Source: Embleya sp042956465 (GTDB lineage: Bacteria; Actinomycetota; Actinomycetes; Streptomycetales; Streptomycetaceae). From it: DNA of 64,000 bases. The position numbers and the translations under genes are program-made. The notes beneath the pieces were generated by a model. That model worked only from the letters and a program-made list of their open reading frames with translations. It did no database searches and was not told the origin of the DNA. The DNA is taken from assembly GCF_042956465.1 (NCBI RefSeq), contig NZ_JBIBGL010000013.1, forward strand, positions 248,001-312,000, written 5' to 3'. Shown one piece after another: positions 48,710 to 57,337 of this stretch. How positions within the stretch are numbered: position 1 is the stretch's first letter; each line of letters opens with the position of its first letter.

Positions 48710-49837
48710 GTGGCCACGGTGACGGAGCGTCAGGAACCCGCGGACGAACCGGGTTCACCGGCACCGGCGGTCGAACTCGCCGAGACGACGGTCGTGGTGT
48801 CGGCGGCGCCGCGTCGACACGGTCGTTGGCTGATCCCGACCCTGGTGGTGCTGCTCCTGGCCACGAGTGTCGTCTCGGCCGGCATGGGCGCCTTCGACAT
48901 CCCCTCCGACCAGGTGCTCTCCTCGGTGCTGCACCATCTCGGCCTGGACGTCGGTCACGTGTCGCAGGCCAACGAGGCCGTGTTGTGGAACATCCGCTTC
49001 CCGCGCATCGTGCTCGGCATCATGGTCGGCGCGTGTTTGGGCTGCGCCGGGGCCGCCATGCAGGGCGTGTTCGGCAACCCGCTCGCCGAGCCCGGCGTGA
49101 TCGGGGTGTCCTCCGGCGCGGCGCTCGGCGCGGTCGGCGCGATCGTGCTGGGTGTGTCCACCTTCGGCTCCTGGACGGTGACCGCGTTCGCCTTCGCCGG
49201 CGGCCTGCTCACCACGCTCTTCGTCTACCTGCTCTCCCGCTCCGACGGTCGCACCGAAGTGGTCACCCTGGTCCTGACCGGCATCGCGATCAACGCGCTG
49301 GCCGGCGCCGCGATCGGGCTGTTCACCTTCGTCGCCGACGATGCCGAACTGCGCAGCATCACCTTCTGGAACCTGGGCAGCGTCGGCGGGGCGAGCTGGA
49401 AGATCATCGGCGCGCTCGCACCGTTCGCGATCGTCGGCCTGCTGATCCTGCCCCGGTACGCCCGGGCGCTGGACATCATGGCACTCGGCGAACGCGGCGC
49501 CCGGCACCTGGGCGTGGACACCGAACGGGTACGCATCGTGGTGGTCGTGCTCAGCGCCACCCTGGTCGGCGCGGCCGTAGCCGCGGCCGGCGTGATCACC
49601 TTCGTCGGCCTGGTCGTCCCGCACATCATCCGGCTGATCGCCGGCCCGCGACACCGGCTGCTGTTGCCCGCGAGCGCCGTGCTCGGTGCGCTGGTCACCG
49701 TCGGCGCCGACCTCGCGGCGCGCACCGTCGCGATGCCCAAGGAGGTCCCGCTCGGCGTGCTCACCGCGCTGATCGGGGCCCCGTTCTTCCTGTGGCTGCT
49801 GCGCAGGACCCGTTCCCGGCAAGGAGGTTGGGCCTGA
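48710..49837 (+). CDS. hmuU: Haem ABC transporter permease (FecCD family)
   Basis: 375 residues from GTG 48710. A cytoplasmic N-terminal leader of about 35 residues precedes about ten membrane segments of the FecCD/BtuC type. Signatures are RFPRIVLGIMVGACLGCAGAAMQGVFGNPLAEPGVIGVSSGAALGAV and FVGLVVPHIIRLIAGP, including the Gly-rich loops that contact the ATPase. It forms the channel for haem imported from HmuT. The stop shares one base with the hmuV start (TGATG), so the pair is coupled. Confidence 0.95.
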   Translation: MATVTERQEPADEPGSPAPAVELAETTVVVSAAPRRHGRWLIPTLVVLLLATSVVSAGMGAFDIPSDQVLSSVLHHLGLDVGHVSQANEAVLWNIRFPRIVLGIMVGACLGCAGAAMQGVFGNPLAEPGVIGVSSGAALGAVGAIVLGVSTFGSWTVTAFAFAGGLLTTLFVYLLSRSDGRTEVVTLVLTGIAINALAGAAIGLFTFVADDAELRSITFWNLGSVGGASWKIIGALAPFAIVGLLILPRYARALDIMALGERGARHLGVDTERVRIVVVVLSATLVGAAVAAAGVITFVGLVVPHIIRLIAGPRHRLLLPASAVLGALVTVGADLAARTVAMPKEVPLGVLTALIGAPFFLWLLRRTRSRQGGWA

Positions 49838-50679
49838 TGAGGCTGCTCGCCCGGAACCGGACCGCGGCACTCGCGCCGGCGCCCGAAGTCGGCGCGATCG
49901 GCGTCCGGGCCGAGGACGTCGGCTACGCCATCGCCGGCCGCAACCTGGTCGACGGTGTCTCGTTGACCGTGCGCCACGGCGAGATCGTCGCGGTGCTCGG
50001 CCCCAACGGCGCGGGCAAGTCCACCCTGCTCGGCCTGCTCACCGGCGACCTGACGCCGCATCACGGCAGCGTGCGGATCGCCGATCGGGCGTTGTCCGAC
50101 TACTCGCAGCGCGAACTGGCGCTGCGCCGCGGGGTATTGCCGCAGAGCGTCACGCTGTCCTTCCCGTTCACCGTGGACGAGGTGGTGCGGATGGGCCGCG
50201 CGCCGCACGCGGGGCTGCCGAGTGAGGAGTCCGAGGACACGATCGTGGCCCGGGCCCTGGCCGAGACCGACGTGGCGCACCTGGCCGACCGCGCGTACCC
50301 GTCGCTGTCCGGCGGCGAGCGGGCCCGGGTCTCGCTGGCCCGAGTGCTCGCGCAGGGCGCGCCCGTACTCTTCCTCGACGAACCCACCGCCGCCCTGGAC
50401 CTCAAGCACACCGAGGACGTGCTGCGGTTGGCCCGGGACCGGGCCCGGCGGGGCGACGCGGTGGTGATCGTGCTGCACGACCTCAACCTGGCCGCCGCCT
50501 ACGCGGATCGCATCGCCCTGCTCGCCCAGGGCCGACTGGTCGCCTGCGGCCCGCCCGAACAGGTCTGCACCGCACCGGTGTTGTCCGAGTTGTACGGCCA
50601 TCCGGTGGAGGTGCTGCGCCGACCCGGCACGGACGAGTTGCTGATCCTGCCGTCGCGCCGAGGCGGCCCCACGGCTTAG
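49837..50679 (+). CDS. hmuV: Haem ABC transporter ATP-binding protein
   Basis: 280 residues from ATG 49837 behind AAGGAGG. Walker A GPNGAGKST, Q-loop LPQSVTL, signature LSGGERARVSLARVLAQ, Walker B VLFLDEPTA, D-loop and H-loop IVLHDLN are all intact, as in HmuV/FecE-type importers. About 20 extra residues lead the domain. It powers haem import with HmuU. Its 3' end overlaps by 4 bp the converging esterase gene at 50676, leaving no room for a dedicated terminator. Confidence 0.95.
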   Translation: MRLLARNRTAALAPAPEVGAIGVRAEDVGYAIAGRNLVDGVSLTVRHGEIVAVLGPNGAGKSTLLGLLTGDLTPHHGSVRIADRALSDYSQRELALRRGVLPQSVTLSFPFTVDEVVRMGRAPHAGLPSEESEDTIVARALAETDVAHLADRAYPSLSGGERARVSLARVLAQGAPVLFLDEPTAALDLKHTEDVLRLARDRARRGDAVVIVLHDLNLAAAYADRIALLAQGRLVACGPPEQVCTAPVLSELYGHPVEVLRRPGTDELLILPSRRGGPTA

Positions 50680-51596
50680 GGATGCAGCGCCTTGCGCAGT
50701 GCGGCGAAGGAGCCCGAGGCGCACTCCGCGCAGCGCGGCACCAGGTCCACGAAGCTCATGAAGCCGTGCACCATGTCGTCGAACAGTTCGCACTCGACCG
50801 TGCCGCCCGCCTCGCGCAGCCGCTCGGCGAAGTCCGCCCCCTCGTCGCGCAGTGGATCGTGGCCGGCCAGGACCACGTGCGCCGGCGCCAGGCCGGACAG
50901 GTCCGCGATGGTGCCGATCGAGGCGTACGGGCCCAGTTCGTCGAGCCCGCGCCCGCCGAGGTAGTGCGCCATGAACCACGCGATCGACTCGGCGGTGAGC
51001 AGCGGCGCGTTCGCGTTCTCGATCCGCGACGCGGTGCCCTCGACGCCGGTCGCCGGGTACCACAACATCTGCAACGCCGGTTGCCGAAGCCCGTGTTCGC
51101 GGGCCAGCAGGCATGTGGTCGCGGACAGCGTGGCGCCCGCGCTGTCGCCGGCCAGCGCGATCCGGTCGGGGTCGACACCGAGTTCCGCGGCGTTGTCGAG
51201 CACCCATCGGTACGCGGCGAGCGCGTCCTCGATCGCGGCCGGGAACGGGTGTTCCGGGGCGAGTCGATAGTCCACCGAGAGCACCACACACTCGGCGTGC
51301 CGGGCGATCCGCCGAGCCAGCGCATCGTGACTGTCCAGGCCGCCGATCACGAACCCGCCGCCGTGGAAGAACACGGTCACCGGCAGATCGGGGTCCGTCG
51401 AGGGCCGGTACACCCGAACGGGCAGCGCGTCGACGGCGCCCGGGATGGTGCGATCGTGCACCCGGGCCAGCTCGGTCATCACCGGAAGCAGACCGATCCC
51501 GGCGTCGATGGTCGCCCGCGCGGTGGCCGCGTCGCCCACGAACAGATCCTCCGGCATGACACTCAACAACTCCACGAGCTGCGGATCGATCGACAC
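50676..51596 (-). CDS. HSL-family alpha/beta hydrolase (esterase)
   Basis: 306 residues from GTG 51596 behind GGAGAGG. HSL signatures: VFFHGGGFVIGGLDSHD (oxyanion hole), YRLAPEHPFPAAIEDA, the nucleophile elbow GDSAGA, the catalytic Asp probably in GHDPLRDEG and His in MVHGFM. Distinct from the esterase at 4660-5538, being closer to the lipase/arylesterase type with the full cap (MSIDPQLVELLSVMPEDLF). It is cytosolic, probably acting on short-chain esters. It lies upstream of nothing on its own strand and converges with hmuV. Confidence 0.92.
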   Translation of the reverse strand: MSIDPQLVELLSVMPEDLFVGDAATARATIDAGIGLLPVMTELARVHDRTIPGAVDALPVRVYRPSTDPDLPVTVFFHGGGFVIGGLDSHDALARRIARHAECVVLSVDYRLAPEHPFPAAIEDALAAYRWVLDNAAELGVDPDRIALAGDSAGATLSATTCLLAREHGLRQPALQMLWYPATGVEGTASRIENANAPLLTAESIAWFMAHYLGGRGLDELGPYASIGTIADLSGLAPAHVVLAGHDPLRDEGADFAERLREAGGTVECELFDDMVHGFMSFVDLVPRCAECASGSFAALRKALHP

Positions 51597-51793
51597 CGTG
51601 TTCCCTCTCCGTCATCCACATACCGGCCGGTACGGAATGTACGACGCATCCCTTCCCGGGGGAACCGGCAGAGCCCACCCATTGCCGTCGAGGGCCCGAC
51701 GCCACCGACGCCGGTGCGGGCAGGCGCGGGTGGGGCGGATCGATTCCGACGGCGAGTCGCGATGGGCCCGGCCGGGTTCGAGGCCGGGGCATG

Positions 51794-52972
51794 TCAGGCG
51801 AAGTCCACCGGCGGGCGCCAACTCAGGATCGAGTCCAACGGCCGCAGGGCCGCGTCCGGCGCCAATCGCCCGGCCATCCGCAGGAGCCCGTCCCGGATCG
51901 CCACGGCGCCCCGGCCCTCCCATTGCGCCATGGCCCCCAGCCGGCGCGACTTCCGCACGACCTCCGAGGTCCGGGCCAACCTGCGCTCGGTGTACTCCGG
52001 GAGCGCCCGAACCACCCCGTCGGCGGGCACTCGTGTGAGTACGTCGGCGAGTTCGATGGCGTCCTCCAAGGCCTGGTTGCCGCCCTGACCCAGGTTGGGT
52101 GTCATCGCGTGTGCCGCGTCGCCGATCAGCACGACCCGTCCCCGGTGGTGCGCGGGCAGCGGATCGGCCATCTCGTGTACGTCCAGGTGCAGGATCCGCT
52201 CCGGCGTCGCGGCCTCGATCAACCGGCCGATCGGCGCGTGGAAGTCCCGGTACAGGCGCAGCAGTTCGGCCCGCTCGTCGCCGTGCGTGACACCGGCCGG
52301 GCGGTTTGCGGTCGCGTACCAGTACACCCGGCCGTCGGCCAGCGGCATCGCGCCGAAGACCAGGCCGCGACCCCACGTCTCGCCCGGCACGATCTCGATT
52401 CCCGGCACGATCGCGCGCCACGTGGTGAATCCGGCGTAGCGCGGGCCGGGGTGCTCCGGGAAGAGCGCGTGTCGGATCGGCGAGCGGATTCCGTCGGCGC
52501 CGACCACGAGATCGGCGGTCAGCGTCTCGCCGGTCGTGGTGGTCACCGACGCCCGCTCATCGGGGCCGCCCGGCCGGGCGGTCAGCACGGCCGTCCCGGT
52601 GCGCAGCGCGTCCGCCGGCAGGCCCGCGAGCAGCACTCGCATCAGCTCGGCCCGCGGCGCCAGGACCATCGGTTCGCCGAAACGCTCGACGAATGCCTCG
52701 CCGCTGGTGGGCGCGAGCACCCGCCCGTCCGGTCGTCGCAGCGTCGCGGCGCCCCGGATCGCGGCCAACCCGCGGAGCGGCTCGCCCGCGCCGACGGCGT
52801 CCAGCGCGCGCAGCCCGTTCGGCGCGAGGGCGATGGCTGCGCCGATCGGCTCCAGGGTGGCGGCGCGTTCCAGGACCACCACCGACCATCCCTTGCGATG
52901 CAGGGCGGTCGCGGCGGTGAGCCCGCCGGGGCCGGCGCCGACGACGATCGCTTCGGGCTTGGTGACGGACAT
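51794..52972 (-). CDS. FAD-dependent aromatic-ring-type monooxygenase
   Basis: 392 residues from ATG 52972, 4 nt behind GGGGGAAG. Class A flavoprotein monooxygenase motifs: GAGPGGLTAATALHRKGWSVVVLE (FAD), DLVVGADGIRSPIR (the DG fingerprint) and GRVVLIGDAAHAMTPNLGQGGNQALEDAIELA (FAD/NAD(P)H). Such enzymes hydroxylate aromatic or polyketide substrates with NAD(P)H and oxygen (salicylate- or FAD-urate-hydroxylase-like). It is divergent from a TetR regulator, with four copies of a 12-bp operator between them, so it is likely induced by its substrate, or used for drug inactivation. Confidence 0.92.
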   Translation of the reverse strand: MSVTKPEAIVVGAGPGGLTAATALHRKGWSVVVLERAATLEPIGAAIALAPNGLRALDAVGAGEPLRGLAAIRGAATLRRPDGRVLAPTSGEAFVERFGEPMVLAPRAELMRVLLAGLPADALRTGTAVLTARPGGPDERASVTTTTGETLTADLVVGADGIRSPIRHALFPEHPGPRYAGFTTWRAIVPGIEIVPGETWGRGLVFGAMPLADGRVYWYATANRPAGVTHGDERAELLRLYRDFHAPIGRLIEAATPERILHLDVHEMADPLPAHHRGRVVLIGDAAHAMTPNLGQGGNQALEDAIELADVLTRVPADGVVRALPEYTERRLARTSEVVRKSRRLGAMAQWEGRGAVAIRDGLLRMAGRLAPDAALRPLDSILSWRPPVDFA

Positions 52973-53106
52973 GCTTCCCCCAGTGTCGGTGCCGGTGTTG
53001 GTACCGGTCTCGGCGTCGATGCCGATGCCTCGATGGCGGTGTTTCGACGTCGATGCCTCGTGGTGAGGTCGACGTCGGTGTTTCGACGGCGGCGCCTCGA
53101 TGCCCA

Positions 53107-53194
53107 CTACAGGTGTAGAGGTCGTGACATTGACTCTACACCTGTAGTGGCGATTGCCTCTACGGATGTAGCGCTCGGATCTCTACAGGCGTAG
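53107..53194. promoter_or_regulatory. Four copies of a 12-bp TetR-type operator
   Basis: CTACAGGTGTAG (53107-53118), CTACACCTGTAG (53136-53147), CTACGGATGTAG (53160-53171) and CTACAGGCGTAG (53183-53194): near-palindromes of the form CTACNNNNGTAG, with centres 29, 24 and 23 bp apart, in the divergent region between the monooxygenase and TetR genes. The first two copies are arranged as a larger 15-bp inverted repeat. Confidence 0.85.
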
Positions 53195-53215
53195 CGGGCA
53201 TGGCAGGCTGGCGCG

Positions 53216-53908
53216 GTGACCACCGCGAAGCGCACCAGCCCGTACCGTCCGGACCGTCTCGTGCTGATCGGCGACACCGCGATCCGCCTGCTCGTCGAGC
53301 GCGGCATGCGCGGTCTGACCCATCGCGCCGTCGACGAGAGCGCGGGCCTGCCGCCCGGATCCACCTCGTACTACGCGCGCACGCGCGCCGCGCTCCTGGA
53401 GGTGGCGCTTGCCCGGATGACCGTCCTGGAGGCGGGCGAGTTCGCCCCGGCGTTGGCCGACGGCGAGTCGCCCCCCGCGCTGCCGGGCGACCCGGCGGGC
53501 GTCGCGGACCTGGTCGCGGAGATCGTGGACGCCGCGATCCGGGACGGGCGGGACCAGAAGATCGCCCGCTACGAGCTGGCTCTGGAGGCGACTCGCCGGC
53601 CCGAGCTGCGCACGGTGTACGACGAGGCGGGTGCGGTGTTCCGAGGTGCGGCGGCGGCCATGCTCGCCGCCCTCGGCTCGCCCGCGCCCGAGCGGCACGG
53701 CCGTTTTCTGGTCGCGTGGTGCGAAGGGGTGATGTTCGACGCGATCGCCGGCGCGGGGTGGGCGACGCCGCCGTCCCGGGCCGACATCCGGGTCGGAGTC
53801 ACCGAACTCCTGGCCGGGATGCTCGTCGGTGCGGCCCCTTCGGCTCCCGGTCCGCTCGACGGAAAAGCCCCAATGAGTGACATGAACGACTCACCGGATC
53901 GTTCGTGA
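53216..53908 (+). CDS. TetR-family transcriptional regulator
   Basis: 230 residues from GTG 53216, which is 22 bp after the last operator copy. The N-terminal HTH (DTAIRLLVERGMRGLTHRAVDESAGLPPGSTSYYARTRAALLEVAL) is typical, with the YYxxTRxxLL ending. The C-terminal ligand domain (about 80-215) is helical and variable. It probably represses the divergent FAD monooxygenase and itself through the four CTACNNNNGTAG sites. The ligand is likely the monooxygenase substrate. The APC permease follows 46 bp downstream with its own promoter-like sequence. Confidence 0.93.
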   Translation: MTTAKRTSPYRPDRLVLIGDTAIRLLVERGMRGLTHRAVDESAGLPPGSTSYYARTRAALLEVALARMTVLEAGEFAPALADGESPPALPGDPAGVADLVAEIVDAAIRDGRDQKIARYELALEATRRPELRTVYDEAGAVFRGAAAAMLAALGSPAPERHGRFLVAWCEGVMFDAIAGAGWATPPSRADIRVGVTELLAGMLVGAAPSAPGPLDGKAPMSDMNDSPDRS

Positions 53909-53940
53909 CCCCCTTGGTCAAAAGTCGTTTCATCCTGACT

Positions 53941-53957
53941 TAGTCTGTTCGCTTGTG
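53941..53957 (+). promoter_or_regulatory. Candidate promoter for leaderless permease mRNA
   Basis: TAGTCT (53941-53946) ends 8 bp before the GTG at 53955, which has no ribosome site in front. A start of transcription 7-8 nt after such a -10 would fall on the GTG, giving a leaderless message, a common actinobacterial arrangement. Confidence 0.4.
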
Positions 53958-55532
53958 AGTAATGAGCACGTGCGCCAAAAGGGCGATAGGCACCACCGGG
54001 TAGGCGAGTCGCACTACCTCCCGGAGTCCGATCTCAAGGACAAGGGGCTGAACCGAAATTCCATCGGGCTGTTGGGGAGCGTGGTCGTCGCCATCTCCAC
54101 GGTGGCGCCGGTGTACACCCTCACCGGCGCCCTCGGGCCCACGGTCAACAAGGTCGGCACCCACGCCCCGGCGATCTTCCTGGTCGGCTTCGTCCCGATG
54201 TTGCTCGTCGCCTTCGCCTACCGCGAGCTCAGCAAGGCGGTGCCGGACGCGGGTACCTCGTTCACCTGGACGGTCAAGGCGTTCGGCCCGCGGGTGGGCT
54301 GGATGTGCGGCTGGGGCCTGGTGATGGCCACCGTCATCGTGTTGTCCAACCTGGCCGGCATCGGCACGTCGTTTTTTTATCTCGCGCTCGGCGAGGCGGT
54401 CGACAGCGACTGGGTCAAGGAGCTGGACGACAACAAGCTGGTGCACGTGCCCACGTGTCTGGTCTTCATCGCGATCGCCACCGCGATCAGCTATCGCGGC
54501 ATGACGGTGACCAAGCGGGTCCAGTACGTGCTCGTCGCACTGCAACTCGCGGTGCTCGCCCTGTTCGTCGTGATGGCGATCGGCAAGGCCACGGCCGGCG
54601 ACGTACCCACCTCGATCCCGTTCTCGTGGGACTGGTTCAACCCGTTCGGGATCGACGGCGGCTTCACCGCGCTGACGGCGGGCCTGTCGTTGTCGATCTT
54701 CATGTACTGGGGCTGGGACACGGCCCTGAGCATCAACGAGGAAACCGCCGGCGGCCCCAAGGTCCCGGGTCGGGCCGCGATCATCTCGGTGCTGTTCATC
54801 GTGGTGGCCTACCTGATGACCGGCGTCGCCACGCTGATGTACGCGGGTACCGGAACCACCGGGCTGGGCCTGAACAACGACGAGGACGACAACATCTTCG
54901 CGAAGCTGGCCGACCCGGTGATGGGTTCGGGTCTGGGCATCCTGATGTTCGTCGCGGTGCTCGCCAGTTCGGTCGCCAGCCTGCAGACCACCTTCATCCC
55001 GGTCGCCCGCACGCTGTTGTCGATGAGCGCGTACGAGGCGGTGCCCAAGGTGTTCTCCCGGGTGCATCCCACCTTCAAGACACCGGGCTTCGCGACCATC
55101 TCGGCCGGGGTCGCGACGGGCGCGTTCTACACGATCATGACGATCCTGTCGGAGAACGTGCTCACCGACACCATCTACGCGCTCGGCCTGATGATCTGCT
55201 TCTACTACTCGCTGACCGCGTTCTCCTGCGTGTGGTACTTCCGCAAGGACCTCTCGCGCAGCTTCGAGGACCTGATGGTCAAGGGCGTCATGCCGGCGCT
55301 CGGCGGGCTGATGCTGGGCGCGATCTTCATGAAGACGCTGGTGGACGTGGCCGACCCGAACTACGGCGACGGCAACCGGGTGGCCGGGGTGGGCAGCGTG
55401 TTCATCATCGGCGTCGGCCTGTTGCTGCTCGGCGCGGTACTGATGGAGGTCCGTCGAATCGTGAGCCCGGCGTTCTTCCGGGGCGAGATCCTCAAGCGGG
55501 ACACACCCGTACTGGTGCCGGACGAGGGCTGA
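53955..55532 (+). CDS. APC-superfamily amino acid permease
   Basis: 525 residues from GTG 53955. After a polar N-terminus of about 35 residues there are about twelve hydrophobic helices. APC hallmarks: NSIGLLGSVVVAISTVAPVYTLTGALG (helix 1 unwound region), FVPMLLVAFAYRELSKAVPDAGTSFTW, WGWDTALSINEETAGGPK and the later SSVASLQTTFIPVART. The family exchanges or imports amino acids, choline or related amines by proton coupling. The substrate cannot be fixed by eye. A polar loop with several acidic residues (LNNDEDDN) lies before helix 8. Confidence 0.93.
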   Translation: MSNEHVRQKGDRHHRVGESHYLPESDLKDKGLNRNSIGLLGSVVVAISTVAPVYTLTGALGPTVNKVGTHAPAIFLVGFVPMLLVAFAYRELSKAVPDAGTSFTWTVKAFGPRVGWMCGWGLVMATVIVLSNLAGIGTSFFYLALGEAVDSDWVKELDDNKLVHVPTCLVFIAIATAISYRGMTVTKRVQYVLVALQLAVLALFVVMAIGKATAGDVPTSIPFSWDWFNPFGIDGGFTALTAGLSLSIFMYWGWDTALSINEETAGGPKVPGRAAIISVLFIVVAYLMTGVATLMYAGTGTTGLGLNNDEDDNIFAKLADPVMGSGLGILMFVAVLASSVASLQTTFIPVARTLLSMSAYEAVPKVFSRVHPTFKTPGFATISAGVATGAFYTIMTILSENVLTDTIYALGLMICFYYSLTAFSCVWYFRKDLSRSFEDLMVKGVMPALGGLMLGAIFMKTLVDVADPNYGDGNRVAGVGSVFIIGVGLLLLGAVLMEVRRIVSPAFFRGEILKRDTPVLVPDEG

Positions 55533-55608
55533 GACATCGTCGTCGGTCGCGCGCGCCACGGGGTGTAGCGCGACCGTGCGGCCCTCGCCCGGTCCCGGAC
55601 AGGGGCTA

Positions 55609-56208
55609 CTAGCGATTCTGGATGGCGTCCATCGCGACCGCGACGCAGATCGCCAGGCGGCGGTCCATGGTCGGGTCGGGCAGCTTCACCAGGTACTGGT
55701 CGCGCAGCTTCATCTGCCGCTCGACGGTCAGCACCGCGTTGCCGCCCTCGTCGACGAAGTCGAAGTGGTAGGTCGGCGCCGGCAGCCACGCGCCGACCAC
55801 GGGTATGAAGCCCCACACGCGGCGCAGTATCGCGCCGAACAGGCTGCGCTCCTGGCCCACCGCCTTGGCCGCGTCCGGGCGTTCCAGGTTCCAGGTGGAG
55901 CGCAGGAGGGACTTCTTGAAGTCCTTCGAGAACATGCCGAGGTTGCTGCCCTCGACGCCGATCACGTCGTGCTGGGCACGGACGTCGAGCATCTGGCGCG
56001 CCTTGAACCGGGCGAGTTCGGTGGTCTTGGTGTCATCCGTGTAGAGGATGACCTCTTCCTTGAGCTTGCCGCGCTTTTGCTGCGCGAACGCGATCACCGG
56101 TCCGTGCTTCCCGTCCGGTCCGACCAGGTGCACCACGTACTGGTTCACGATCGGGCGGAAGTTCTGGCGGATGATCAGCTGTGTTTCGTTCTGGAACGGC
56201 ATGGTCAT
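55609..56208 (-). CDS. LURP-one-related/scramblase-like protein
   Basis: 199 residues from ATG 56208 (MTMPFQNETQLIIRQNF); ATG 56202 is an alternative. The beta-barrel pattern with a central C-terminal helix resembles the Tubby/LURP-one fold: QYVVHLVGPDGKHGPVIAFAQQKRGKLKEEVILYTDD, ARQMLDVRAQHDVIGVEG, and a final LVKLPDPTMDRRLAICVAVAMDAIQNR hydrophobic helix. Such proteins bind phospholipid or act as scramblases in other organisms; bacterial members have no settled role. Converges with the permease gene across 76 bp. Confidence 0.7.
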   Translation of the reverse strand: MTMPFQNETQLIIRQNFRPIVNQYVVHLVGPDGKHGPVIAFAQQKRGKLKEEVILYTDDTKTTELARFKARQMLDVRAQHDVIGVEGSNLGMFSKDFKKSLLRSTWNLERPDAAKAVGQERSLFGAILRRVWGFIPVVGAWLPAPTYHFDFVDEGGNAVLTVERQMKLRDQYLVKLPDPTMDRRLAICVAVAMDAIQNR

Positions 56209-56422
56209 GACGTGCGGGATCCCCCAGGAAAACGGAGCGTTGGCGAATCTGTCCGCCGGAAGCGCACAACCTACAGGTGTTCGAACGACATGGGCAGCCG
56301 AGATTTCGAGCGCTCGCTCCTCGTTGCGCATTCGTGTTCGGCGCGCCCGCGCGAACTCGCCGACCGGAAGTCGCGGCGGAGACTTCGGGGTTCACCACGC
56401 CGCTTCCGGGGGTGACGCAGAG

Positions 56423-57328
56423 TCAGAGTGTGTGCCGGATGCCTCCGGCGACGGGAACGAGCTTGTCGGGGTTGGCGATCACCCGGATCCCCACGATCCG
56501 GCCCGACGCGTCCGGCTCGACCGTGACCACCGTGATGGGCCGTCCGTTGCCCAGGGCCAGGACGGCCGGCTCGCCGTTGATCTGCACCACCTCGGCGCGC
56601 ATGTCCTCCAGGGCCACCCCCTGGTAGGGGCGCTTGCCGATGCCGATCAGCCAGGCCGCCACCTTCTCGGCGCCGTGGATGGGGCGGAGCGCGGCGCGTA
56701 CCTTGCCGCCGCCGTCGGTCCAGATCGTCACATCGGGGGCGAGCACCTGCATCAGCTCGTTCAGGTCGCCGCCCATCGAGGCGGCGAAGAATCTCTCGGT
56801 GACGACTCTGCGGGATTCGCGGTCGGCGGAGAACCGGGGCCGCCTGGCCTGGACGTGTGAACGGGCCCGATGTCCCAACTGCCGGACGGTCGCCTCGGAC
56901 CGGTCGATCGCCTCGGCGATCTCGCCGTAGGGAAAGCCGAAGACCTCCTTGAGGATGAACACCGCCCGTTCCAACTCGGTCAGCGATTCGAGCACGACGA
57001 GCATGGCCAACGAGACGGACTCGGCCCGGGCCGCATCCTCCGCGATGTCCGGGCCGGTCAGGATCGGCTCCGGGAGCCAGGGGCCGACATAGCTCTCCCG
57101 CTGCACCCGTGCCGAGCGCAGCGTGTCGACCGCCAGATTGGTGACGATCCGTACCAGGTACGCCTTCGGCTGGGTGATCTGTGCACGGTCCGCGGAGGAC
57201 CAGCGCAGCCACGCGTCCTGGACGACGTCCTCCGCATCGGCCGCGCTGCCCAGCATCCGATAGGCCACCGAGAACAGCAGGCTCCGGTGCTCCTCGAAAA
57301 TGCTCGTCGCTTCCACGTGACTTCCCAT
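56423..57328 (-). CDS. ECF41-group RNA polymerase sigma factor with SnoaL-like C-terminal domain
   Basis: 301 residues from ATG 57328. Region 2 (FEEHRSLLFSVAYRMLGSAADAEDVVQDAWLRW) and region 4 (LTELERAVFILKEVFGFPYGEIAEAIDRSEATVRQLGHRARSHV) are complete. The C-terminal about 130 residues form a SnoaL-like domain carrying DGGGK (WTDGGGKVRAAL), the conserved motif of the ECF41 group, in which that domain acts as a fused regulator instead of a separate anti-sigma factor. The gene starts 9 bp after the oxidoreductase stop; this pairing is typical of ECF41 loci. The promoter at 58546-58572 predicts autoregulation. Confidence 0.95.
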   Translation of the reverse strand: MGSHVEATSIFEEHRSLLFSVAYRMLGSAADAEDVVQDAWLRWSSADRAQITQPKAYLVRIVTNLAVDTLRSARVQRESYVGPWLPEPILTGPDIAEDAARAESVSLAMLVVLESLTELERAVFILKEVFGFPYGEIAEAIDRSEATVRQLGHRARSHVQARRPRFSADRESRRVVTERFFAASMGGDLNELMQVLAPDVTIWTDGGGKVRAALRPIHGAEKVAAWLIGIGKRPYQGVALEDMRAEVVQINGEPAVLALGNGRPITVVTVEPDASGRIVGIRVIANPDKLVPVAGGIRHTL

Positions 57329-57337
57329 GCGCCGGGA

